The notes under the pieces are model-generated. The model saw only the letters and a program-made list of their open reading frames with translations. It ran no database searches and was not told where the DNA came from. From Collinsella sp. AF25-2LB (GTDB lineage Bacteria; Actinomycetota; Coriobacteriia; Coriobacteriales; Coriobacteriaceae): DNA of 64,000 nucleotides. This document shows, piece by piece, positions 15,458 to 23,696 of the stretch. Location: NCBI RefSeq assembly GCF_003458415.1, contig NZ_QRUF01000004.1:64055-128054 (forward strand). The letters are read 5' to 3'. The position numbers were made by a program, and so were the translations under genes. Numbering within the stretch: position 1 is the first letter of the stretch; each line of letters starts with the position of its first letter.

Positions 15458-16315
15458 TTAGAGGTATTCGAGGAAACGAGCGGCGGCAAGCGAAACATCG
15501 GCCGTTCGATATATGGCGTTGATCTGCCGATGGGGATGCCCTTCGAGCGGACGCACAGCAACATCGAACTGGCAGCGACGCAAGATGAGCGCGGGAAGAA
15601 TGCTCACGCCCAGGCCATCCTCGACCATAGCCATAATCGCATAGTCATCCCAAGTCGACAGTTTTGAGCGCACCGCCAGCCCCGCCCGACGGAATAGCGG
15701 CGTAATCTCATCATCGGTACCCCGTTCCAGCAGAATAAACTGCTCTCTTGCCAAATCGGTAAGAGAGACGAACTCCGCCGTGGCAAGCAACGAATCTGTC
15801 GGCACCACCGCCATCAGCTCATCACACACTAAAGACCGTGATGCCATGCCGTTTTCTCGGGGCTCACGCGGGATAAAGCCCAGGTCGCAGCGCCCCTCCG
15901 CCACCCATTGTTCAATCTCTGAGTAATCGCCCATCAGCAACTCATAATCGACGTCCGGGTGATCGGCGCGAAAACGCGCTATGACCGGTGGCAGCACGTG
16001 GGTCGCCACACTCGAAAACGTACCAATGCAGATCTTGCCGCGCATGAGCCCACGCATCTCGTCCACGTGTCGCTGCAGGCGGCCAAACTCCTCGCAGAGC
16101 GCCTCAACCGCCGGCATGATCTGCCGCCCATCGGCAGAAAGCACCACACCCTCGCGGCTGCGGTCGAGCACCTTAAAACCCCAATCGGTCTCAAGGTCGC
16201 CCACCATGCGGCTCACGCCCGACTGCGAATAGCTCAGCCGCTCGGCGGCGCGCGTAAAACTGCCGGCCCGCACGGTCTCGAGCAGCACCTGCATCTTTTG
16301 AATATTCGTTTCCAC
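15458..16315 (-). CDS. LysR-family transcriptional regulator
   Basis: A 285-residue LysR-type regulator. Residues 1-60 are the winged helix (MQVLLETVRAGSFTRAAERLSYSQSGVSRMVGDLE), followed by a type 2 periplasmic-binding-fold effector domain (GKICIGTFSSVATHVLPPVIARF, CDLGFIPRE, MVEDGLGVSILP). The start is GTG 16313-16315 with GGAGGGG in front. It is divergent from a DMT-family transporter 118 bp away, the classical layout in which the regulator controls the neighbour. Two inverted repeats in the gap are candidate binding sites. It is similar in its effector region to the LysR at 51348, which also faces a DMT transporter. Effector unknown. Confidence 0.92.
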   Translation of the reverse strand: METNIQKMQVLLETVRAGSFTRAAERLSYSQSGVSRMVGDLETDWGFKVLDRSREGVVLSADGRQIMPAVEALCEEFGRLQRHVDEMRGLMRGKICIGTFSSVATHVLPPVIARFRADHPDVDYELLMGDYSEIEQWVAEGRCDLGFIPREPRENGMASRSLVCDELMAVVPTDSLLATAEFVSLTDLAREQFILLERGTDDEITPLFRRAGLAVRSKLSTWDDYAIMAMVEDGLGVSILPALILRRCQFDVAVRPLEGHPHRQINAIYRTADVSLAAARFLEYL

Positions 16316-16332
16316 GGCACCCCTCCACCTTT

Positions 16333-16404
16333 ACATGAGTTTTTGTCATGTTATCCATGCATTATATTCGCTTTTCTTCTAAAGCCAGTTCACCCATAGT
16401 GAAC
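16333..16404. promoter_or_regulatory. Two LysR-type inverted repeats in the divergent LysR/DMT promoter
   Basis: ACATGA-N7-TCATGT at 16333-16351 and GTTCAC-CCATA-GTGAAC at 16388-16404 are perfect dyads in the 118-bp gap. One may be the recognition and the other the activation site of the adjacent LysR. Confidence 0.45.
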
Positions 16405-16433
16405 ATGTTCGGATATAGAGGGGATGTCAGCAC

Positions 16434-17345
16434 ATGAACAACGGATTGTTTACGTACTTAGCAGCATTGCTATTGTTTGGCTCCAACGGCATCATCGCCG
16501 CTGCCATCGCGCTGCCGAGCTCCGATATCGTACTGTTGCGCACGTTTTTGGGCGCTCTCACCCTTGCCGCCATCCTCTTCATAACCAAGCGCCATAACCT
16601 GCAGGCTCCGTCTCGCCCCCGCGAGGCCGCAGCGCTCATCGTCTCGGGCGCCGCGCTGGGCGCCAGCTGGATTTTCCTGTTCCGCGCCTATCAGACGATC
16701 GGCGTTGGTATCTCCTCGCTGTTGTATTACTGTGGCCCCATCATCGTTATGGCCCTCTCCCCGCTCATTTTTGGCGAAAAGCTGACCGGCGGCAAAATCG
16801 CCGGCTTTGTCGCCGTCGCCTGCGGTGCTTTTCTCATTGCAGCGCAAGGTCTAGGCGGCAATATGCCCATTGCGGGCATCGTCTGTGGAATCGCCTCGGC
16901 CTTCTGCTATGCATTGATGGTCATCGCCAGCAAGGGTGCGCCGCACATCGAGGGCCTCGAGAACTCCGCACTCCAAGTGAGCGCCGCCTTTGTGACCGCA
17001 CTGGCCCTCACGCTCATCACGCAGGGCGCTCCCTCGTTCCTGTCCGCCGGCGTCGCCGCCAGCATTGATTGGCGCGCCGTCGCTATGCTCGGCGTCGTCA
17101 ACACCGGCATTGGTTGCCTGCTCTACTTTAGCGCCGTCGCCAAGCTGCCCGTCCAGACCGTCGCCGTCGTCGGCTACCTCGAGCCGCTTTCGGCGGTCGT
17201 GTTCTCGGCCGCCCTTTTGGGTGAAGCCATAACACCGGTCCGCCTGATGGGCGCCGCGCTTATCATCGGCGGCGCGATTTTTTGCGAACTCGCCGGCAAA
17301 CGCGCAAACGCCAAGGCTGGCATCGCCCAGACAGCACGTGCTTAA
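16434..17345 (+). CDS. EamA/DMT-superfamily transporter
   Basis: A 303-residue inner-membrane protein with ten predicted helices in two EamA repeats. The first repeat has LLFGSNGIIAAAIALPSSDIVLLRTFLGAL and the second starts near GIVCGIASAFCYALMVIASKG; the late helix VVGYLEPLSAVVFSAALLGE is the family's best-conserved segment. Members export amino acids, metabolites or drugs; substrate here unknown. GGGG(ATGTCAGC)ACATG gives a plausible GAGGGG site. It is divergent from the LysR gene and probably its target. Confidence 0.9.
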   Translation: MNNGLFTYLAALLLFGSNGIIAAAIALPSSDIVLLRTFLGALTLAAILFITKRHNLQAPSRPREAAALIVSGAALGASWIFLFRAYQTIGVGISSLLYYCGPIIVMALSPLIFGEKLTGGKIAGFVAVACGAFLIAAQGLGGNMPIAGIVCGIASAFCYALMVIASKGAPHIEGLENSALQVSAAFVTALALTLITQGAPSFLSAGVAASIDWRAVAMLGVVNTGIGCLLYFSAVAKLPVQTVAVVGYLEPLSAVVFSAALLGEAITPVRLMGAALIIGGAIFCELAGKRANAKAGIAQTARA

Positions 17346-17502
17346 AAGCCCCTGCTTTGAAATGCTACCGGCGTAGATAAATAATCCCCAGCTGAGGATT
17401 ATTGTCTAAAATAACCCGATGTGCCAAACTGCTCTTGTATGTATAAAGACGGCATAAAGTTTTTTGTCCTAGACAGATAACCGGATGTCTAAGGGAGTCC
17501 AC

Positions 17503-19731
17503 GTGGCACACAACAAACTGGAGGCAAACCTCCAAGGCCAGCATGGGCAGGGCGGGCACGGAGCCATTCCCCTCTCCGCTGGCATGCTGCTCGTAACGCT
17601 CGGCGTCGTCTATGGCGACATCGGCACGAGCCCCATGTACACCATGAAATCAATCGTCGCCAACAACGGCGGCATCGGTACCGTCAGCGAGGACATGATC
17701 CTGGGCGCGCTTTCGCTCGTCATCTGGACCATGACGCTCGTGACCACGGTCAAGTACGTGGTAATCGCCATGAAGGCCGACAACCACAACGAAGGCGGCA
17801 TCTTCGCCCTGTTCAGCCTCGTACGCAAGGTGGCACCATGGCTGATTCTGCCCGCCATGATCGGCGGCGCGGCGCTGCTCGCCGACGGCATCCTCACCCC
17901 CGCCGTCACGGTCACCACAGCCATCGAGGGTCTACGCACCATCAAATGGGGCCATGCGCTGCTGGGCGACGGCCAGACCAACGTCATCATCATCACCATC
18001 ATCATTATCTGCGGCCTATTTGCCATGCAGCGCGCCGGCACCTCGTCAATCGGCAAGCTCTTCGGCCCGCTCATGACGCTGTGGTTCCTGTTCCTGGCAG
18101 GCGCCGGTCTGTTCAACATGCTCGGCAACCTGTCCATCTTGCGCGCGCTCAACCCCATCCGCGGCATTATGTTCCTGTTCTCGCCCATCAACCATTCGGG
18201 CATTATGGTGCTCGGCTTTGTCTTCCTGTCGACAACCGGTGCCGAGGCACTCTACTCGGACATGGGCCACGTGGGCAAGGCAAACATCTATGCATCCTGG
18301 CCATTTGTTAAGGCGGCCCTTATCCTCAACTATCTGGGTCAGGGAGCTTGGCTGCTCGCCAATAACTCCAACCCCCAGATGCTCGCGATGGATATCGTCA
18401 ACCCGTTCTATATGATGCTCCCCGAGCCCCTACGCCCGTTTGCCATCGTGCTTTCGGCCGTGGCGGCCATCATCGCCTCACAGGCGCTCATCACCGGCTC
18501 GTTCTCGCTGGTATCCGAGGCAACGCGCCTCAACCTTATGCCGCACCTGCGCATCCACTACCCCAGCGACACCAAGGGCCAGCTCTATATTCCGCTCGTC
18601 AATAACATCATGTGGGTCGGCTGCATCTTCATCGTGCTGCTGTTCCAAAACTCCGAGCGCATGGAGAGTGCCTACGGCCTCGCCATTACCGTGACCATGC
18701 TTATGACCACCACGCTTTTGACGAGCTATATCGCCGGCATTCTCAAGCACAAGCTGGGCGCCTGCGTCTTCGCCCTGCTCTTCGGCGCCATTGAGCTGTG
18801 CTTTTTCGCCTCGTGCCTCACCATGTTCTTTGACGGCGGCTATGTGATGATCTTCTTGGCCGCACTGCTGTTTGGCCTTATGTATGTGTGGCGTCGCGGC
18901 ACCGCCATCGAGCGCACGCAGACGATTCTGCTGCCCGTCTCCAAGTACATCGACCAGCTCAATCGCCTGCGCAATGACGAGACCTATCCCGTGCTCGCCG
19001 ACAATCTGGTATTTCTCACCAACAGCCCCGACCCGCTCACACTCGACCGCGACGTGCTCTATTCCATCCTGGACAAGCACCCCAAGCGCGCCAAGGCATA
19101 TTGGTTCATCAACGTGCACGTTACCGACGAACCCTATACGCACGAGTATTCCGTCGAGACCTTTGGCACGGACTTTTTGTTCCGCGTGCGCCTGGACCTG
19201 GGCTTTAAGGTCAACCAGCGCGTCAACGCCTATCTGCGTCAGATCGTCGGCGACTTGATGGCATCGGGCGAGCTGCCGCCGCAACATCACACCTACTCCA
19301 TCTACGAGACGCGCGGCAACGTAGGTGACTTCCGCTTTTGCATGCTGCGCAAGATGCTTGCCCCCGAAACGGACATCAACCGCAATGACCACCGCGTGAT
19401 GGCCATCAAGTACGCCGTCCGCCGCGCCTGCGGAAGCCCGGCACGCTGGTACGGTCTCGAGAACTCGGCCATCATCATTGAGTACGTACCGCTCTTTGCC
19501 CGCATGCGCCCGGCCGTCAAACTTGTGCGCACCCAGGTGCCGCTCGAGGTTCAGATCGAAGAGGCCGAGGAAATGGAGGTCGACATCTTCTCGGACGACT
19601 TGGTCAACGGCAACGAGGCCGGCAAGAGCATGAACGTCGATCCCACCGAGCTGCTCGAGAGCGTCGCCGATACGCCCGAACAGCAACTCGACGGACTCGA
19701 GAGCACCCAGTTCAACGACGCCAACTTCTAA
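17503..19731 (+). CDS. kup: Kup-type potassium uptake protein
   Basis: A 742-residue K+ symporter of the KUP/HAK/KT family. Twelve predicted helices follow the signature LGVVYGDIGTSPMYTMKS (about 33-50), with GGIFALFSLVRK, ADGILTPAVTV and STTGAEALYSDMGH, then a soluble C-terminal domain of about 270 residues. The GTG at 17503 is preferred because AAGGGAG precedes it by 6 bp; ATG 17485 lacks a site. The C-terminal 50 residues are acidic. The 155-bp leader contains a dyad AATAATCC/GGATTATT (about 17380-17402) and a direct ATAACC(C/G)GATGT repeat, but I cannot match it to a known K+-related riboswitch. The terminator follows at 19754. Confidence 0.95.
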   Translation: MAHNKLEANLQGQHGQGGHGAIPLSAGMLLVTLGVVYGDIGTSPMYTMKSIVANNGGIGTVSEDMILGALSLVIWTMTLVTTVKYVVIAMKADNHNEGGIFALFSLVRKVAPWLILPAMIGGAALLADGILTPAVTVTTAIEGLRTIKWGHALLGDGQTNVIIITIIIICGLFAMQRAGTSSIGKLFGPLMTLWFLFLAGAGLFNMLGNLSILRALNPIRGIMFLFSPINHSGIMVLGFVFLSTTGAEALYSDMGHVGKANIYASWPFVKAALILNYLGQGAWLLANNSNPQMLAMDIVNPFYMMLPEPLRPFAIVLSAVAAIIASQALITGSFSLVSEATRLNLMPHLRIHYPSDTKGQLYIPLVNNIMWVGCIFIVLLFQNSERMESAYGLAITVTMLMTTTLLTSYIAGILKHKLGACVFALLFGAIELCFFASCLTMFFDGGYVMIFLAALLFGLMYVWRRGTAIERTQTILLPVSKYIDQLNRLRNDETYPVLADNLVFLTNSPDPLTLDRDVLYSILDKHPKRAKAYWFINVHVTDEPYTHEYSVETFGTDFLFRVRLDLGFKVNQRVNAYLRQIVGDLMASGELPPQHHTYSIYETRGNVGDFRFCMLRKMLAPETDINRNDHRVMAIKYAVRRACGSPARWYGLENSAIIIEYVPLFARMRPAVKLVRTQVPLEVQIEEAEEMEVDIFSDDLVNGNEAGKSMNVDPTELLESVADTPEQQLDGLESTQFNDANF

Positions 19732-19753
19732 CACGCCACCAGCCATTGACGAC

Positions 19754-19792
19754 AACGGCCTCGCATCTCATAGGAGGTGCGAGGCCGTTTTA
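19754..19792. terminator. Terminator after kup
   Basis: ACGGCCTCGCATCT ... AGGTGCGAGGCCGT stem with TTTT on plus; the complementary side can also serve the convergent hydrolase gene ending at 19813. Confidence 0.9.
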
Positions 19793-19812
19793 TGTCGCAA
19801 CGGACCAGTGAG

Positions 19813-20778
19813 CTACGAACGACGCGGCCCGGGAACCACGAGCCTATCGGGGTTCGCGCCCTCGGCATCCATCAGGCTCACGTAGCGAATCGACGGATCC
19901 CCATACATCGCGTAGTAATAATTGCCCGTGCGCGCGCTAAAGCATCCGGTATAGATAGTCTTCTCGAACTTGCCATCGCCCATCCTGGACGCTCCCTCGA
20001 TCATCGCCACGCCCTCGAGCGAGCGGAACATGCGAACGACGTTTTCGGTCTCGCTCTCCTTTTGCGGGTAATTGGCATTGAGGTACGCCGCCTTTACAAA
20101 ACGGCTCGGCGAATAGCAATCGCCCGGAATGCCGCGCATGCCGGCACCGGCTCCATAGGGCTTAAGCTCGGCGCCACGCCATGTCGCCGTCTGCGGAAAA
20201 TCGCTTGTGGCGGTGATATAGGTGCGCAGGTTTTCCATGTGCCACGGGAAGGTCGGCTGGTTGGCAAGGGTGTCGACCGGATCGTCGTATACATGCAGGC
20301 CGTCAGCCATCATCTCGACCACGATGCTGCGCTGGCTGTCGCCGATAATCCAATGGAGCAGCGACACGCCCAGCCCCTCTCCGGCAGATTTGGCGACAAT
20401 CACCGTGTCGCGCAGCGCGGCCTCGACCTCATCGACCGTCGAGAACGTCGCTGCCACCCACAGGGGAAACTCATAGGCCGCGATATTGGTCTTTCCATCA
20501 ACCGGGCCCTCGGCATACTCGGCATAGCCGGGAAAGTTGAGCCCCGCCACAGCCAGACCCGCATCGTTACCACAGTCGAAAAACATGGGATAGTTCTTGT
20601 AATCGATGCACATGCCGATTACCGCGTGTGCCGCCGACGCATCGTCGATAAACGAATACGGGATGTGAAACCCGCGCGGCATCACGCGAACCTGTTGGCC
20701 GTAGTCAAAGCTCCAGTCGAGGTTGCGGCCTAGATACATGTGGCCAGAATTATCGGTAAATCGAATGCTCGTACACAT
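19813..20778 (-). CDS. Choloylglycine hydrolase family protein (bile salt hydrolase / penicillin V acylase)
   Basis: A 321-residue N-terminal-nucleophile amidase. After Met removal Cys2 (MCTSIRF) is the nucleophile; Arg18 and Asp21 (GRNLDW), Asn81 (AGLNFPGY), Asn173 (LANQPTF) and Arg226 (SPSRFVKAA) match the catalytic set of Clostridium bile salt hydrolase. Such enzymes cleave glycine/taurine from bile salts in gut bacteria; some relatives prefer penicillin V or other N-acyl amides, and sequence by eye cannot separate these. The start is fixed by AGGAGG before ATG 20776-20778 and by the need for Cys2. It is monocistronic and cytoplasmic (no signal peptide). Confidence 0.88.
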   Translation of the reverse strand: MCTSIRFTDNSGHMYLGRNLDWSFDYGQQVRVMPRGFHIPYSFIDDASAAHAVIGMCIDYKNYPMFFDCGNDAGLAVAGLNFPGYAEYAEGPVDGKTNIAAYEFPLWVAATFSTVDEVEAALRDTVIVAKSAGEGLGVSLLHWIIGDSQRSIVVEMMADGLHVYDDPVDTLANQPTFPWHMENLRTYITATSDFPQTATWRGAELKPYGAGAGMRGIPGDCYSPSRFVKAAYLNANYPQKESETENVVRMFRSLEGVAMIEGASRMGDGKFEKTIYTGCFSARTGNYYYAMYGDPSIRYVSLMDAEGANPDRLVVPGPRRS

Positions 20779-20840
20779 AGCGCCTCCTAGCTTTACGTTC
20801 TTGCTAAGCTCATTGTCACCAAACAAAAAGGCGCTAAACA

Positions 20841-20874
20841 CAAAAGCCCGGACATGACAACAATGTCACGCCCG
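20841..20874 (-). terminator. Terminator after the deformylase-like gene
   Basis: On the minus strand CCGGGCGTGACA ... TGTCATGTCCGG is followed by GCTTTTGTG, about 35 bp past the stop at 20910. Confidence 0.75.
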
Positions 20875-20909
20875 GACCAAAAGAGACGAAGTGCGGTGCT
20901 TTGGTCCCC

Positions 20910-21329
20910 TTAGACCAACTTTCCAAGACAGTGGTCAATCATGTGCTGGATCATCTGTGCCTCAAAGCCCGCGTAGTCGCGGCGGCACTCCTTCATCTTG
21001 CCGTCGACGATCTGATCAAAGGCGACCTTGCACTTGATATAGCGCGTGGACTTGGTGACCTCCTCGTGCGTCAGGCAGCTCTCCTCCATCTTGCTGGCGC
21101 CCAGGCCAAACACCAGACGGGGGTTGTAGAGCACGTGGGGCTCGCCGGCATCGTCCAGGTAGACGCAAACCTTCTTGGTAACGCCAATCTGGTTAGCGGC
21201 CAAGCAGCCGGCATCGTCGAGCGACTTGATGGTATCGATCAGGTCCTGAGCAACCGACTCGTCCTCGACGGTCGCAACCTCGCAACGCTGGGACAGAATA
21301 GCCTCGTCGTGGCAAAGCTCTTTAATCAT
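20910..21329 (-). CDS. Peptide-deformylase-like protein with degenerate HExxH motif
   Basis: A 139-residue protein clearly of the deformylase fold: GCLAANQ (41-47) retains the motif 1 Gln, ESCLT (83-87) keeps the metal Cys, and the third motif reads HMIDH (129-133), so both metal His remain but the catalytic Glu is Met. With that Glu lost the protein should be unable to deprotonate water in the normal way; it may be inactive, regulatory or use another residue. ATG 21327-21329 follows GGAGG; an ATG 12 bp upstream overlaps that site. It is monocistronic with its own terminator. The active-looking relative at 13288 has the opposite pattern: intact HEIDH but Met in place of the motif 1 Gln. Confidence 0.8.
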   Translation of the reverse strand: MIKELCHDEAILSQRCEVATVEDESVAQDLIDTIKSLDDAGCLAANQIGVTKKVCVYLDDAGEPHVLYNPRLVFGLGASKMEESCLTHEEVTKSTRYIKCKVAFDQIVDGKMKECRRDYAGFEAQMIQHMIDHCLGKLV

Positions 21330-21522
21330 ACGTTCCTCCATAGGGGTCGTTGTAACCGCTTAAGTATACGGTACCCACACATTTTCATGCGAAAAATACC
21401 GTCCGTCTGCTACAAAGCGCCGAACATCAACATGCGAGGAACAACAGCGTCGTAAAGGGGCTATAGTGGGTGAGTTCGTGTCAATCGGCCTAAACTCGGG
21501 GCCGAGCAAGGAAAGGGTATGC

Positions 21523-22833
21523 ATGGACGAACTATTTCACGTCAGCGAGCGCAAGTCCACAATCGGGACCGAACTGCGCGCTGGACTGACAACATTCCTG
21601 GCGATGGCCTACATCATCGCCGTCAACCCCGCAGTGCTCTCGGGCGCTGGCATCGATGCGGGAGCGCTCGCCTGCGCCACCTGCCTGGGCGCCGGCATCA
21701 TGACCATCTGCATGGGCATCTTCGCCAACCGCCCGCTCGCCTGCGCGTCGGGCTTAGGCGTCAACGCGATGATCGCTGGAATCACCACCACCGTCTGCGG
21801 CGGTGACTGGCACGTGGCCATGAGCGTCATCTTCCTCGAGGGTATCGTCATCTTGCTGCTCGTGCTTTGTGGCCTGCGCGAGGCCATCATGGACGCCATC
21901 CCGGTTGTCCTGCGTCACGCCATCTCGGTGGGTCTGGGCCTGTTCATCGCCATGATTGGCCTGTGCGATGCCGGCATTATCACCGCTGGCGCCGGTACAC
22001 TCGTCGGTCTGGGCGACATCACCTCCCCCACCTTCATCGTCGGCATCATCTCCATCCTGGTGACAGTCGCCCTCGCCTGCCGCAACGTCCCCGGCTCGCT
22101 GCTCATCGGCATCGTCGTCGCCGTCATCGCCGGTATCCCCCTAGGTGTGACCCATGCTCCGACCGGTATCATCGCCCCGCTCGACTTCTCGAGCATCGGT
22201 GGCCCCATCGCCGACGCCGGCGGCGTGCCCGCCATCGTCAAGGTCCTTACCGACCCCACGCTCCTCGTCATCTCGTTCTCGCTGCTCATGAGTGACTTCT
22301 TCGACACCATGGGCACCGCGATGGCCGTAGCCAAGCAGGGCGAGTTCCTCACCGACGACGGCAACGTCGAGAATATCAAGGAGATCCTGATCGTCGACTC
22401 CGCCGCCGCTGCTGTGGGCGGTTTCATGGGCGTCTCCTCCATCACCACCTTCGTCGAGTCCACTTCCGGCGCCGCCGACGGTGGCCGCACGGGCCTCACC
22501 TCCGTCACCACCGGCGTGCTGTTCATTCTCGCCGCGTTCTTCTCCCCCATCGTCACCATCGTTTCCAGCGCCGCCACCTGCGGTGCTCTGGTCTACGTCG
22601 GCTACCTCATGATGAGCGAAGCCTCCGAGATCGACTGGTCCGACGTGTCGCAGGGTTTCCCGGCGTTCATGATCGTCGCCGGCGTGCCCTTCACCTACTC
22701 CATCTCTGCCGGCATTGGCCTGGGCTTTATCGCCTACGTGATCGTCGCGCTCTTTAAGGGCGAGGCCTCCAAGATCAAGCCGCTCATGTGGATCGCAGCC
22801 CTTGCCTTCCTCGTCTACTTCTTCGTGGCGTAA
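21523..22833 (+). CDS. NCS2-family purine permease (AzgA/PbuG-like)
   Basis: A 436-residue inner-membrane nucleobase:H+ symporter of the AzgA branch, which carries hypoxanthine, guanine or adenine. Signatures are TELRAGLTTFLAMAYIIAVNP at the N-terminus, GLGVNAMIAG, LRHAISVGLGLFIAMIGL and the SFLLSDFFDTMGT-type motif (LLMSDFFDTMGTAMAV), and SSITTFVESTSGAADGGRTG. ATG 21523 follows GGAAAGGG. It has its own terminator at 22861-22900. A second nucleobase permease of the UraA branch lies at 23697-25031, in the opposite direction. Confidence 0.93.
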   Translation: MDELFHVSERKSTIGTELRAGLTTFLAMAYIIAVNPAVLSGAGIDAGALACATCLGAGIMTICMGIFANRPLACASGLGVNAMIAGITTTVCGGDWHVAMSVIFLEGIVILLLVLCGLREAIMDAIPVVLRHAISVGLGLFIAMIGLCDAGIITAGAGTLVGLGDITSPTFIVGIISILVTVALACRNVPGSLLIGIVVAVIAGIPLGVTHAPTGIIAPLDFSSIGGPIADAGGVPAIVKVLTDPTLLVISFSLLMSDFFDTMGTAMAVAKQGEFLTDDGNVENIKEILIVDSAAAAVGGFMGVSSITTFVESTSGAADGGRTGLTSVTTGVLFILAAFFSPIVTIVSSAATCGALVYVGYLMMSEASEIDWSDVSQGFPAFMIVAGVPFTYSISAGIGLGFIAYVIVALFKGEASKIKPLMWIAALAFLVYFFVA

Positions 22834-22860
22834 CGGCATAGTCTGCTAAAGCAGAACATC

Positions 22861-22900
22861 AAGGCGCGGAGTCGCATCGAGCGGCTCCGCGCCTTTCTTT
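22861..22900 (+). terminator. Terminator after the purine permease
   Basis: AAGGCGCGGAGTCGC ... GCGGCTCCGCGCCTTTCTTT, a strong stem with a T-rich tail. Confidence 0.88.
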
Positions 22901-22970
22901 TAGCGTCTGCCCCCGCGCCAGCGTGCGACAATTGAGGCTGTCAATATCACAACACCGAGAGAAGCCTGCC

Positions 22971-23636
22971 TTGGAAGCGCATCATAAGCAGATAACCGTT
23001 TATTCAGAGTGTGTGGAAGGCGCGCCCGTCATCTACCTTCCCGTGGTTATGGGCGACGGTAGTGAAGTCTACGAGCGCTGCCGAGAGCTCGACTGCCCGC
23101 CCTTCACCCTTGCCGCCATTGGAGGACTCGATTGGAATCGCGAGCTGAGCCCCTGGGAATGCGACGGAACTATACGAGATGCCGAGCCCTTTGGCGGACA
23201 GGCGTCTGAGTTTCTCGATGAGCTGCTGAATCAGATAATCCCAGAGGCCGAATCATCACTTCCCTGCCCGCCCACCTGGCGCGGCATTGCCGGCTACTCG
23301 TTGGCGGGTCTTTTTTCACTGTGGGCACTTTGGCAAACAGATGTCTTTGAGCGCGCGGCAAGTGCATCGGGGTCGCTGTGGTTCCCCGGCTTTATCGACT
23401 ACGCGCGCGAGCGCACGATGACAGCCACGCCCGACGCCGCCTATCTGTCGCTCGGTAAAAAGGAAACCAAGACGCCCAACCGCATGATGCGGCACGTACT
23501 CGACGATACGCGTGCGATGGAAGAGCTGTTTATCGAGCGTGACATTCCAACAACGCTGGAGCTCAACCCCGGCAATCACTTTGCCCAAACTGACCTGCGC
23601 ATGGCGCGCGGCATCCACTGGATACTGACGCATTAA
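22971..23636 (+). CDS. Alpha/beta-hydrolase, putative esterase (Fes/IroE-like)
   Basis: A 221-residue protein resembling the D/Fes-type esterase family. It has the nucleophile elbow G-x-S-x-A/G as GYSLAGLFSLWAL, a preceding region with AAIGGLDWNRELSPW, and a C-terminal GNHF that supplies the catalytic His; the Asp/Glu is probably in LGKKETKTPNRMMR. Related proteins hydrolyse siderophore or acyl esters, and substrate here is not visible. The start is uncertain: TTG 22971 follows a weak AGAGAAG, while GTG 22923 has no site and falls close to the previous terminator. Single gene with its own terminator. Confidence 0.78.
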   Translation: MEAHHKQITVYSECVEGAPVIYLPVVMGDGSEVYERCRELDCPPFTLAAIGGLDWNRELSPWECDGTIRDAEPFGGQASEFLDELLNQIIPEAESSLPCPPTWRGIAGYSLAGLFSLWALWQTDVFERAASASGSLWFPGFIDYARERTMTATPDAAYLSLGKKETKTPNRMMRHVLDDTRAMEELFIERDIPTTLELNPGNHFAQTDLRMARGIHWILTH

Positions 23637-23676
23637 AAATGGCGTCCACGCGTACATACGCATGGACGCCATTTTT
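23636..23676. terminator. Terminator between esterase and uracil permease
   Basis: AAAATGGCGTCCACGCG / CGCATGGACGCCATTTTT stem, T-runs on both strands, between convergent genes. Confidence 0.92.
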
Positions 23677-23696
23677 AATTTGGCTGAACGCAGCTA

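Noticed and set aside
17365-17502. c-di-AMP (ydaO) or K+-type riboswitch before kup
   Set aside because: Only a short dyad and an 11-bp direct repeat are present; the ydaO consensus segments could not be found.
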